From NCBI GenBank assembly GCA_037043015.1, contig CM073322.1, forward strand, positions 27,246,364-27,310,363: DNA of 64,000 bases, written 5' to 3'. Below, in pieces: positions 46,051 through 58,027 of the stretch (positions are counted from its first letter, which is position 1; every line of letters starts with the position of its first letter). The stretch is from Bryum argenteum (lineage: Eukaryota; Streptophyta; Bryopsida; Bryales; Bryaceae). Under the pieces are notes generated by a model. The model was not told the DNA's origin. It was given only the letters and a program-made list of their open reading frames with translations, and made no database searches. The translations under genes and the position numbers were made by a program.

Positions 46051-46392
46051 TATTAGAGATGGATGTTAAATTACGTTCATCACATTCATTCATCCATGTT
46101 CATCCTTCTCTTCTAGGGTTTCATATTTAGCCTTGCATTCTTCCCATTAGATTTTAGTCTTTCATAGTACAGTTAGTATCTGCGTAGCGCTACATGTTCT
46201 GGGAGAGCTGTTAGTGTGATGATACCCTTGGAGGTGTTTATGAAATGTAATCACATTACTGTGGCGTAATTGCATAAAGGATCAGAGATTTTCTGTATCC
46301 ATTCTTGTCTGAGTAACTCGTGAGAGTTGAAGTTTCTTGTCTATGTAACTCGTGAGAGTTGAAGTGTTTAATTCAGTGTACATATTTTAATA
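46051..46392 (+). repeat. Copia 3' LTR
   Basis: 342 bp, immediately after the purine-rich CGAGTGGGAG and before the target duplication TACAT. Confidence 0.93.
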
Positions 46393-46397
46393 TACAT

Positions 46398-46720
46398 GAC
46401 ACTGTTTCAGTAATGTCTGTCTAAATTGTTGTGTTCGACATGTCCGTCTGACGTCGAGTTCAACGAGAATGCCCAACCATACCAGAAAATGCATAGCAAA
46501 AACATGAACATTGTCATGTCCGACATGTTCCTCTGACGGCGAGTTCAACGAGAATGTCCAACCATACTAGAAAATGCATAGTAAAAACATGAACATTTGC
46601 CTCTTCGATATTTGCCTCCTCTGAGGGTGAATGTTTGTCTGATTGTCGTGTTTGTATGTTTGTTTGACATTATACAGTGTCGCATAAGACAACCTTGATC
46701 AACAATACCATGTACTATTA
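46398..46720. repeat. Dispersed repeat (family N), partly duplicated, next to the Copia 3' end
   Basis: Inverted family N sequence. A segment of about 75 bp with GAGTTCAACGAGAATG and CAACCATAC is present twice. Confidence 0.6.
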
Positions 46721-46788
46721 GGTACATAATAGCTTCCCCGTGCAACAATACCATGTACTCATTGCAAACATTACTGAGTGTCACTTTA

Positions 46789-46975
46789 AGGTACCATTTT
46801 AGAAACACCTATATTCCAACTTCAGAAAATCATCTCATTGTAGAAAAGTTTGAAAAGATGAATCCACTTGCTTTATCTTTCTACTAATTTCCCCATGCAC
46901 AAAAATTGCTTGCACTAACAACATTCTTGTAGATTTTCTGTGCTGAAAATTGCACCATTATAGGACACCTTACCA
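46789..46975. mobile_element. TA-flanked MITE
   Basis: 187 bp, ends AGGTACCATTTTAG and, inverted, TGGTAAGGTGTCC; TA at 46787-46788 and 46976-46977. Inverted relative to 271-462. Confidence 0.7.
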
Positions 46976-47118
46976 TACATCACCAACAACACTTTGATCA
47001 AGTAGAAGTGTTTTCATTCCCAAAAAAAACAAAAGTATAATGGTTCTCACGTCTAGGAGCCATGTCAGGTTTTCGAAGATTGATTCAGGCTGTTCAGCTG
47101 TTGACATAGATCGATTAA

Positions 47119-47353
47119 CCCTTAAACGTCAGACCCAGCCCGAGGGGTTGGGTTTTTTTTTGAGAGAATCTTGCTCATAACTTACACTCCATTATACCAA
47201 ATGGAATTTTTAAAATTCCAAACTGAGCACTTTAAAGAGATCTATACTTTCTTAGAATAGAGCTCACGCAAATTAAAAATAGAATAATGCTAAAAGTGGA
47301 GTTTTAAAAGAGATTTTGGGTGTGGTATCAGGACAGCATATGACGTTTAAGGG
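47119..47353. mobile_element. Short TTAA-flanked element
   Basis: 235 bp with perfect 13-bp inverted ends CCCTTAAACGTCA; TTAA at 47115-47118 and 47354-47357. The uninterrupted site is seen in an inverted copy of the flanks at 33664-33667. Confidence 0.88.
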
Positions 47354-47357
47354 TTAA

Positions 47358-48100
47358 CAAATCACTATTTAGAAGTTAGGCAGCTGACAAGAAGATCTGA
47401 CCTATTTTTATCCTTGCAAACTTATGTCATGTACAGCTTTTGACCCTTACACGTTCTTGGTGTGGAAATTCAGCATTTCGGATGAGAAGTTGAAACTTGG
47501 AATAGCCATAGTTTTTTTTATTCAAATTTGTTCTTGATAAAATTTGTTGAGTCGGATCCCGAATCAGGTTTAGTTTTTGGTGTAAAAAAAGTAGATTTCT
47601 ACCTATTTGGTATGAATTTATGATAATTATGCATTTTTGTCATAGGGTTGTCAAACATGGGGTATTTTTTAATGTTGGAAGTCAATCACATTTTCAAGAC
47701 CTCATCTTGCACAAGTATGAGGACTTATATAAGTACTATCTTGACGTGAAGTTCAAGAACTTTTTAGTTGGAGATTTTCGATTGAAATATTTTGGTACCG
47801 GTTTTGGAAACATGTGGTTCTTCGGAAGATGTATTTCCTTCAGCCACATTTAGATTCTAGCTTTATTTTTTTGGCTACAACTTGTATCTAGTACCTGTAG
47901 AATTCATCTCAAGTTGATCCAAAGTGTGTGAAAAAATGGTATATATTTTTGTACAAAGGATGTTATTTTGGACACATTTTCCACCTTCAGAAATAGCATC
48001 CAAACATTTGTTTGGAATCATGCATCTATAACGACATAGACTTCGTGTAAATATGAGTTATGTTCATAACAATATCAAACCAATTACTCAGCAAATATTT
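47358..48100. repeat. Dispersed repeat (family M), inverted relative to 33 kb
   Basis: Contains AGAAGTTAGGCAGCTGACAA and ACACGTTCTTGGTGTGGAAA, the reverse of segments near 33640 and 33560. The match continues across the left flank of the TTAA element at 47119-47353. Confidence 0.65.
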
Positions 48101-48592
48101 TCTCTCGAACTTTTACTAAGTGTAGTAGGTTTTGATAGGCCAAGTTGACCCCCAAATTACTCAATGCAATTTTATCACTTAGTTTATTCTTTGATAACTT
48201 GATGGCCGAGCTGATAAAGTTTTGAGTTTGCATATGCCAAACTACATCATTTTAGTGATTCTCATTCCGCAACCACTCACTATCAAACGCAAAATGTTAA
48301 AATCTACATAAAATGGTAAATTACAACCATTGTAACAAAATTCACTCTTCATCAACAATATTATCAACTTGACTAAATTGATTACTTTAGAGAACAACTT
48401 GACATGTATTTTTCCTCACTTGTGTAAATATTACTAACTTGAACTACCCGGACATGATTACATGCTAAACCAATGCGACACCTTGCTATTGAATAATTAT
48501 TTCTATCTTAAAAAGAATTTGGTTCAATTCTGCCGGGCTTCGGCTCTAGCTCTTGTATGTGTTTAACTTCAGTAAAGCATATACTATTCAAG

Positions 48593-49716
<1,124 letters not shown>

Positions 49717-50079
49717 TTAGAAGATCGATAACCTCCAAGACGTGCAGAGTCTTCTTCGAAAGGGATTGTATCTGGCGATCACTGATTTTGCAGTTTTGCA
49801 TGGGGGAAGCACCCGGGGTTGCATCTCGACTTGGAACTGACCGTCGACCTCGCGGATGATGACAGTCCTGTTGTCGACGCACTCGTCGGAAGTCACAGAG
49901 ACATCCTTGCCGATGGAGTTCGACCGCAACGACAGTTCCATGTACGTATCGTCGAAGTTCACATGCACGGTGTAGCTTCGGTATGCCTCCAACGTGGCCA
50001 GTTTGACGGAATATCGACTATTGCCGATGTGCACGTCCAAGGATCTCGACGTTCGGTTCAGGATTTCAGTGGAACCCAT
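49717..50079 (-). CDS. Small uncharacterised protein, possible last exon
   Basis: Open frame of 120 codons from the first in-frame ATG (50079) to the stop at 49717, moderately GC-rich against AT-rich surroundings. The product begins MGSTEILNRTSRSLDVHIG and alternates hydrophobic and polar residues like a small beta domain; Cys occurs in SDECVDNR and in the C-terminal tail. The pattern of a short domain with VTSDECV followed by a strand (TVIIREVDGQFQV) reminds me of a small domain of unknown function seen in moss and liverwort proteins, but I cannot name it with certainty. The frame stays open upstream without an ATG and passes possible acceptors (around 50095-50125), so a 5' exon may exist. 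No membrane segment is required in this form. Confidence 0.5.
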   Translation of the reverse strand: MGSTEILNRTSRSLDVHIGNSRYSVKLATLEAYRSYTVHVNFDDTYMELSLRSNSIGKDVSVTSDECVDNRTVIIREVDGQFQVEMQPRVLPPCKTAKSVIARYNPFRRRLCTSWRLSIF

Positions 50080-50612
50080 GTCGTACGTAGTGACAGAGAG
50101 CAAGCTGATCAATATCGACGATCTGAATATCACAAACAAGGAGATGAGGTGTTAAGAGAAGACAAAGAATCGGATAAGCACACGAACATTTTAGTTTACG
50201 GAAACAAACCTGATCTTGTCCCGAACAGCTAGCAATGTGCCACAACAATTGCTGGTAGCTGCCGATATATATATATGCAATGCAAATGCCGACAGTAATC
50301 AAAAGTCGGTTTAAGATTTTTGACGCGGTGCTCAAACGATTGTTAATTACATCCAGATACATCTGAATCTCTCGTTCATCCCTGGACTGTTAACTGCCGG
50401 CTGCCGACTATCACTTTGCTCCATGCACAATTAACACGTACTTTGATTATAATGAAAATCAGTCGATTCAAATAGGTGGCGAATTTAGTCGGCCCAAAAG
50501 TTTTAGTCACCTCCGAATATATGGTGACAGAATGCCAAGCCGCCCGCACCTTCAGGTCCTGCACTCCTGCCGATGATTGACTAACTATTACTATCCCCAA
50601 TTCCGTGGCATT

Positions 50613-50836
50613 ATTCCGCTAAAATGGCACACTTCAACTTTCTAAACTATAGTCCAAAAACCATGTAATATAACAGAATTTGAAGGTGACATTATGGAAA
50701 ATTAGTGACATTGTATATCAAGGAGTGATATTATCAAAAAAATTGTGATATTACAGAATACATCATTCCATGTGAGCACATATGTAAGATTTGGTGTGAC
50801 AAAATGGCACATGGCATAGTGCCATTTTAACGGAAT
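50613..50836. mobile_element. MITE with 18-bp inverted ends
   Basis: ATTCCGCTAAAATGGCAC at the left; the right end is its reverse complement with one difference. 224 bp, AT-rich inside. Target duplication unclear. Confidence 0.6.
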
Positions 50837-51002
50837 TTAGGTTATTACTGTGAATGGCAATTTTTGGGATTTTGAGACTTTTTGCGGTTGTAAATTTGAA
50901 ATATGAAATTGTTTGAAAAATGATGTAAGTTTGAGGTACCCTTTGTGTCAAAAATATATGTTTAAAAAATATAATACTTCATGTCTCCATGGTATCACAA
51001 AC

Positions 51003-51240
51003 AGGGTTGTCTTACGCAACACCGTCGAATGTCACACAAACACGATAGTCACACAAACATTCGCGGTTGGAGGAGGCGGATGACATTGAAGAGGCAAATG
51101 TTTATGTTTTTACTATGCATTTTCTAGTATAGTCGGACATCCCGTGGAACTCAAAGTCACATGGACATGTCAAACACGATAGTCTTAACAGAGACACTGC
51201 CAAAATTGTGTCCTCGAAGACAACCCTCACTAGTAAATGA
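51003..51240. repeat. Dispersed repeat (family N)
   Basis: GTTGTCTTACGCAACACC, GAAGAGGCAAATGTTTATG and CATTTTCTAGTATAGTCGGA match the other two copies. Confidence 0.6.
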
Positions 51241-51369
51241 AAGTGCAATGTTTGTTTCAAGAGAGTACTTTCTATATGTTGTAAATGATGATAAGGTTTG
51301 ATCAGACATTTTTAAATGTCGACTATAGTGAATAGTAGTCGGAAAAACATGTCACTTAGTCATACTAGT

Positions 51370-51830
51370 GTTTTTGGTAATAAGATTACTTGACTTTAGA
51401 GCACGATTTAAGTGTCTTGGAGTTTTCAAAGAGATTTTGGCATCCAACATTGTATGAAGTTATGGCATGGATACTAGTATAGGCACATATTGATTTAGGT
51501 TTTCTGAACATGGAAAATATTCTATCATTGCAAGCCAATTACATGATTTCTAAAATTAGTTTTCAAACAGTTCTTACAAAAGTATAATCAATTACAAATA
51601 CTTCGAATTTTTAAACCCTCAAAGGTGTCCAATGTAGAAAGACAACATTATGGATGGCAAGCAACAACTTTGAACTACCATAACTTATCCAAGCTCCAAG
51701 TTTGGATGAACTTACTTCCAGGGTTGAGTCTCAAATGAGATCTAGTTTGTGGAATGAAAATTGCACACTCATTCAGTGTGATTTCACTAATAAAAAATTG
51801 CCAAAAAAATGAAGACGGTAACAACAGGCT
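51370..51830. repeat. Dispersed repeat (family M)
   Basis: Includes AGAAAGACAACATTATGGAT and the following AACAACTTTGAACTACCATA, parallel to 26280-26350. No coding content. Confidence 0.5.
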
Positions 51831-52244
51831 ACGGAGAACTTTGGACAAGTTATGGTAATAATGACAAGAATTGTGGCTTGTCATAAGGGACAGACATGTA
51901 GTCATTACGGACACATTTGTTGCCAAGGTAATCTAGGAATCGTGAGAAGTTACATGTTTTCATTGTGTACATTGCTATATCTTCATATAATTATAGTTGG
52001 TTTTTCTTTATTCTTTTGTAAACTTGCGCATGAACATATTTTTGGGTTTGTGTAATGCCAAATATTAATGTGAACATGTTCGGATTGTGTACATTTTCAA
52101 AAAACCGGGGAAGTTTCCGTTCACACGAGGTGAAATTTAGAACTAGTTTGCATGTCACGAAACTTATTCACATTGTTCAGTGGAGGACTCTCTTCAAGGC
52201 AACACATGTTTTTCCTAAAAAACTGATAAATTTTTTATTATAGG

Positions 52245-52405
52245 AACACGTAATTCGTTATAATGGGAATATTCAAATTATCAGATCAATGACAATTGAG
52301 CTTGAGTTGAGCCAAATGTACTCTGTAAGTACATTTAGCTCGACTCGAGCTAAACCCCCATTTCTCAAAATCAATGAATGTTACCATTATAAGGAATTAC
52401 GTGTT
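52245..52405. mobile_element. Palindromic MITE with 22-bp ends and central hairpin
   Basis: Left end AACACGTAATTCGTTATAAT; the right end is the reverse complement with one mismatch. The centre is another palindrome around GTACTCTGTAAGTAC. Confidence 0.65.
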
Positions 52406-53219
52406 TAGGGTAATTGCAGAATTGGTGTTTGCAATTACAAAAGATTTTCTAATTACAAAAATCGCATAACTACACACTGTCATTTTTTGCCTATAGCCCT
52501 ATCCGGTGCATGTCCAAATCAACTACTCGGTCTATGCCCAAATGATCCACTGAAATGAATATTAATATCTATCAAGCTATTCTAGAAATGTCTATTCTAC
52601 AACCAAATTGCGGTCTTTCCTTTTGCATCAGCAAGGGTGAACTGCTCTCAAATCAATAATTACTCATGTGCAATGATTTCTCATGGACTTTTCTTGCACA
52701 TGAGGCTTGGATTAGCATGAAAGAGATAGCTTGAAAACATTTACTACATTTCGGACACTTTGGTGATAGTTTCATAGAATTTAGTATCAGAGGTGATACT
52801 TACGACCATTTGAAGTTGCTCTTGTTAATCGGGACACTTTAATCAAAGTACAAAAGTCCAAAGTTGAGCTTCTTGGTGGGTACAATTCTTTTTTTCTCCT
52901 AAAAAGCATTTGCATATATAGAAAGTGTATCAAAATAGCTTTCTTCATTGATGGTTGAAGTTTTCCATTGTGTCATGCCATAGCAAAAGTAGCTCATAAT
53001 AAGAGCTAAGGGTGAATAGTTGATAATATGTAAAAAAAGTGGTACATCAAAATTTTCAAAATAATTCCAAACATAATTCGAATTTTGCTGAATGATGGTA
53101 TAAAATACTACATAATCTTTTTAATAAAGTTTGTAGTTGGCAATTGGTATCATTGTGTGAACATGACAATCGTTTGAAAATTGAGGCATGTTCTCTTGTT
53201 TATGTTGTGAACGTATACT
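52406..53219. other. Gene-free AT-rich stretch
   Basis: No repeat family or gene recognised. Confidence 0.4.
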
Positions 53220-53860
53220 TTTGAGAGGGCATTGCACATGTATACCAAATCTTACAATCAAATTTCTCACCATTTGTGAGATCGTAATGTCCAAAGTTGA
53301 AATAAAAAGCTTATTTCCATGTTGTAGAATGGCAAAAAGTAATGTTTTGGGGGACCAAGAAAAACAAATCTTGAAAGGAAAATTTTCATGAATCTCTTCA
53401 AATTCATGTTCTTGGGTAAGTAAGAAATATGTCTATGTAATCTGTACCCTCATAGGACCTAAAAAACTTGAAGAAATCTTTCATTTTGCACACGGAGGTG
53501 TGCTGAAATTCAAACACAAAAGTCCATTTCAACAGCTAAAAAGGCATGTAAAAAATTATTGGGTTGAAAATCCAAACGGTGGTGTCAAAAAAAAAAAATC
53601 CAAACGGTGAGACTATGCCTTACTTCCTTTTCTACATACTAAAAAGAAAAAAAGAAAAAATCTCAAAATTTGGGTGAATTTTGAAGTTACTGCGATCTAA
53701 TTAATTTTGGGCAGATTTGGAGAACAAAAGGCGCCTATACTATAGTTTGGGCAATTTTGGGCACATGTCAATTAGAGTAACTTTCAAAGTTTGACCGTAA
53801 ATTCTCCTAGAGTATGAAGAATTTTAGAGCAAGAAAGGCATGGTAAAATACAATAAAGTG
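53220..53860. repeat. Dispersed repeat (family L)
   Basis: Same order of landmarks as 36480-37830 (TGTACCCTCATAGGACCT, AATCCAAACGGTGAGA, TTTTGGGCAGATTTGGAG). No ORF of note. Confidence 0.65.
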
Positions 53861-54312
53861 AGAAGATTTCAACTTCGTGAAATCTTAACATGGCAATTCA
53901 GTGCGCTGATCAAAGTCAAATCGACCAGATTTGGGCCCCACTCATCTTCTACGAAGTAGATGTCAGTTTATGCATTTCCAGTCTATGTCTCAGCACATTC
54001 AATTCTGGATTTGTCTTCACCAAACAAGCTACCGCGGAGAGCATGTAACATGGAGGACGCAGCGCCTGATCAGAGAGCATGTGACACAGTCGTGTCGAAA
54101 TTGTTGTCGGATCAATGAAATCCAAGCCTTCTCTGACCCCGTCATTGATTCACGACCACTCGTGGCCTTCACGTCTCCTTGTACTGTACGCTATGCACTG
54201 GGCTGGACCGGGTTGTGAATTATATGGAAGCTCAGACCCCGGATCACGGTACTGTAGCTAGTTGTGTGGAAATGGTGCACTCCACCTCCCGACAACAATT
54301 GTGATATTAGCT
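53861..54312 (+). promoter_or_regulatory. Upstream region of the SINA-like gene
   Basis: Composition turns GC-richer from about 54000. No clear TATA box within 150 bp of the start codon. The 95-codon ORF here shows no family features and probably overlaps promoter and leader. Confidence 0.35.
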
Positions 54313-55646
54313 ATGGCTATGGCTTCCCGGGAGCGACCGTATCGGTTCAAGCGCAAGTTCGAGCTCGACTCTGACACTCTGCACTGCCCCATTTGCACCG
54401 AACCCTTCTCTCCACCCGTGTATCAGGTATAGTGCCTCCGCCTTCACTTGCTTGTAACACTTTCGCTTACCCACCTGATTTGCTACTTGCTGCCATAAGC
54501 GTAACTAGATGATACCCAGAGTAATCACAGAATCTCACGAAGCTGTGATTACGTAACGCCTAGTTTCGAAAGCGTAACTAAAAGTGTGATAGAATTGAGT
54601 TGCTCCTCCAGAAAGGTCGTAGGATTTAATGTCGATTTTGGAAGGTCTCAATTGACAATCGGCTTCGACACGGTCCTAGCATGTAGAATTCTCTGGCCTG
54701 TTTTCTTGGCCATTGTTGCTTCGAGTTGCAAATCGACTAGTTGTTTACTTAGGAGTCGAGAAGTGATGTCCTCACTTTGATTGTGAATCTAAACTTGACT
54801 ATTCGTTGATCTACTCCTCGCCACTGGGGAACATTGGTTGTGTACTGCCTAGTCTGTCAGATGTGCTCGAGAAAGATCCAAGAAGTGTTCAGAGCCTGAG
54901 TGTGTCGTGATTTTGGGGTACTGGTATGAGCCGTGACCAGGGGTGGGATGTGCTATCTGTGATGGTAGTGTCCCAATGGTCACACGGCGTGCGCGTCATG
55001 TTGCAAGAAGCTTCGGAAGGGGACATGTCCGTCATGTGCGAAGCCGATGGGGAGCAACCGCAACATCGCAGTGGAGAAGATCTTGGAGAGTTTGCTGGTG
55101 AGCTGCAAGCATGCGCACATGGGTTGTGAGGAGATGCACAAGTACGCGCACAGGAAAGAGCATGAGAATCGGTGTGGGTTTCGGCTCTGTCGGTGCCCGG
55201 TGGCCGACTGTCTCCACTCTGGCGCCCAGCAGGACCTAGCCCGCCACATTGTGGACAGGCACCGCTCCGTGGTTCAAATCTTGCAAAGGGCTCCTGCGGG
55301 TCGCAGCGTGGTTTTCACCATGAAGGCCACCGATCTGTTTGTCATGGTGGAAGGTGACCACGGCGATGATTTCCTCGTCCACCACGAGGATCGCAAGCTC
55401 TTGGGCGATGTCTTCTTCTGCACTGCTCTCTCCGCGCTCCGAAACTCCTATTATCTCACTGTGCAAGTAGATAGCAAATTCTTCGCCATGGAGACGCTCG
55501 CTCACGACATTCAACGCGAAGTGGATTGGAAGCACGACTTTCTGCTGGTGCCTCGCAAGCCTAATTCTCTAATTCCTCGTCAGTTTCATGTCGAACTGTG
55601 GCTTACTGATCAAGAAATTACAGACGATGCCAGCTTGAAAAATTAA
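54313..55646 (+). CDS. SINA-like RING E3 ubiquitin-protein ligase, 2 exons
   Basis: Predicted E3 ubiquitin ligase of the Seven-in-absentia type; such proteins dimerise and select substrates through the C-terminal domain. Exon 1 is 54313-54426 (38 codons) and exon 2 is 54969-55646, joined in phase 0 (GTATAG donor, GGTAG acceptor); 263 aa. The RING ligands are Cys25, Cys28, Cys39, His43, Cys46, Cys49, Cys58 and Cys61; the intron falls inside the RING just before Cys39. The SIAH-type zinc-finger region with CKHAHMGC and a C-terminal His pair covers about 84-136. The rest resembles the TRAF-like substrate-binding domain. The protein is a little shorter than animal SIAH but normal for plant SINA-like proteins. 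It converges on the GEM-like gene, leaving about 630 bp between the stop codons. Confidence 0.92.
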
Positions 55647-56273
55647 CCTGCTAGCCTTGTCAAATTCACCACCCTATTTGTCGCATACTCACAGCATTCG
55701 AAACCTGTAAATGCATTCTTCCCTCAGCAGCCGAGAATGCTGCTACCTTTACGCATGTTACATGTACATTCAACAAACTTATATGACATGGTTAGATCGA
55801 CTTCGTCAAAATTGGCATCTGTATAATTGAGTAATTATACCTCAACAGGAGTCCTTGATGAGAATGCACGTAACAATCTCAAGTTTGAATGAAAGCTTGT
55901 TATAGTTGTCAGACATTACCATGACAATGTGTGACGTCAATCACAAAAAATGTAAAACCATCTTCAATTGATTGATTCTGGGGAACATGCCGAACTACAT
56001 CATCAATAGCATTGGGAACTGTTGCAAAGAATGGTTACAAAGCTTTTCACAATAAATCTGGTACCAATGAAGAGATTATAAGCTTTACTTCAAGATGCGG
56101 AACACAGTGGGGGCAGCAGCACCACTGAAAGAAAATTTGCACAAAAATTCACATAAAAATTGTGTAGAGCGTCCTTCAAGGCGGACGCCAAGAATGTCAA
56201 AACGCAGGGCTCTTATGAACAGTAATATTCCAATTCGCAAACCCACTAATCACCGACACTAAAATGCAACCAT
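55647..56273. other. Intergenic 3' flanks between converging SINA-like and GEM-like genes
   Basis: About 630 bp between two stop codons, AT-rich and without an ORF of note. It should contain both polyadenylation regions. I see no repeat of the window's families here. Confidence 0.5.
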
Positions 56274-58027
56274 TTACACAGTTGGATGGGTAGCATGATT
56301 CGCAGCAGGACCGCCGGGGATTGGATTGTGAGCGGCAGCAGCAGGATCCGTGGTTGCTGCTGCAGGCTTCTTCATTCCAGGTACCGACAAGCCAGCCCAC
56401 GGGGCTTTGAGTCCGCCATTGGGATCGATTTCTCCGATGTGCTGGAGCGCCAGTTGCATGTTCTTCAAACCCTTGTCATAGTTCACGAATCCCATGAACC
56501 AGAAGTCGTGTCCGTCGTTGGTTGCTATTTGGATGTATTTCTCCAAAGGCTTCTCTTCGTTGTGAGATGGAACGACAGACTTCACTTTCGACAGCGGCAC
56601 CACCATCTTGTAGTAGCTGAAAGCTTGCAGGCCAGTCTCCGCTTTGTAAGCCAGAGGCCGATCGCTTGCGAATGCGAACTTCAAGTTGGAAACGTAGAGC
56701 GTGCCTGCCACGGGTCCCGTGGAGGTGGAGAGGTAACAGGCGTACGTCTTGCGAAGCTGCTCGCCCTCTTCCATGGCACCAAATGTCGATTTGTAAAGAC
56801 CTTCGAATCCGCCCTCTTGAACCAATTTGATTCCTTGACTCACTCGTCCCCGTGCTGCATCTGTCACTGATGGACCCGTCTTCACTGCAACCCCACATAA
56901 TATCCCAGTTAGCTAACCATTTTCGAATGTCAGAGTTCTTATATCAATGCGAAATGCTAAGTGCATTTAATTATGTAGACAGTAACTCATATGTTCCAAG
57001 ATATTCGCAAGACTCGTGCTTGTGTAGCATGCCAGTGCCATGTAGACAAGATTGTATGATGTGTACTACTCCAACGCCTGTAACTGTTCAACACGACAAC
57101 CCTTCCCTTCTAGCTGTTCAAGCATGACCTAGTGTAAATTTCAGCATGATAGAAGGACTTACTGTGACTCCAGATGTTTCCTGCTATTCCTTCTGCTTTC
57201 GTCATATATTTGTTGAAGTTCTCCATCACCACGTTCATTGGGCCTGGAAATGGATCATAACAATTGTCAATTTTTGTAACAGATACCATCCAAAAAATCC
57301 AATTGAAACTGGTACCCTTGAAGTATTACATTGATACATGTAAAAATTTGATGATTTTAAGTGTTGACATGTAGGCAAACTCACTTGTTCCAGAAGGCGG
57401 AACCTCCTCTGTTTTCGTGTAGGGACTGGAAGGCGCAGTTCCCACAGGAGTGGTGGTGGGCGCGGGGGTGGTTCCTGTGGTGGGCGGAACGAGCCCAGGC
57501 TGGGAGCCAGGGGCGGTTGCAGTCCCAGGTGCCGTGGGGGTACTATGGAAAAAGCTTTTGTCAGTCTTGGACGCAGTGGAGGCATCATAAGCGCCACTGG
57601 GTTGTCGGCGCAAGCCACCCAACGAGCCGCTAGGTTGACGAGCCAAGCCGCCACCAACACCGCCACCCAATGCCGCTGCATCGAATGCACCGCTAGGCTG
57701 CCGACCCAAACCGCCGCCAGAAGGCTTCGGGAACGAGCCGCTAGGTTGGCGAGCCAAGCCACCACCAGCAGGGGCTGCAGGGGCAGGAGGAGCGGCAGGC
57801 TCAGAGTGACGCGTGAGCGACTGGGTCGCGGCGAAGATATTGTCCGGGTGGGCACTGGGCTCCGAGGGCTCACCCATGGGCGGAGCTCCAAACGTGCTGT
57901 GCATCTGCTGCGTCTGCTGTGGCGGCCGCCGCATACTGGCCGCACGCTCCTCGGGCGGGGAAGTGAACAACGGCTCATCGTCCATGACTCCAGTAGCATT
58001 CGGTGGGTTGTGATATCCGTGCTCCAT
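56274..58027 (-). CDS. GEM-like protein with GRAM domain, 3 exons
   Basis: GRAM-domain protein of the GEM-like / ABA-responsive family, expected to bind membrane phosphoinositides. In gene order the coding exons are 58027-57385, 57243-57163 and 56884-56274; 1335 nt, 444 aa, with canonical GTGAGT and GTAAGT donors. Exons 2-3 give the family core: AEGIAGNIWSHMKTGPSVTDAA, then a GRAM domain at about residues 266-392 with YACYLSTSTGPVAGTLYVS and DFWFMGFVNYDKGLKN. Exon 1 (about 214 residues) is low-complexity Pro/Gly/Ala/Thr sequence and carries four copies of a GGLxRQPSG motif, each with an R-x-x-S core. Such a long N-terminus is more than the GRAM core needs. ATG at 58027 opens the frame. Family assignment is firm; the function of the N-terminal repeats is unknown. 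Confidence 0.92.

Larger units (their letters stand above)
40855..46392 (+). mobile_element. Ty1/Copia LTR retrotransposon, structurally complete, coding-dead
   Basis: 5538-bp element with 5' LTR 40855-41187, primer site 41188-41198, internal region, polypurine tract 46041-46050 and 3' LTR 46051-46392. It is flanked by the 5-bp duplication TACAT (40850-40854 and 46393-46397), which fixes both ends. Domain order is gag, protease, integrase, RT, RNase H, which defines Copia. LTRs start TATT and end AATA instead of TG...CA. They differ by under ten substitutions and one indel of about 9 bp, so the insertion is fairly young, yet the coding region has many stops and frameshifts. Confidence 0.95.
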
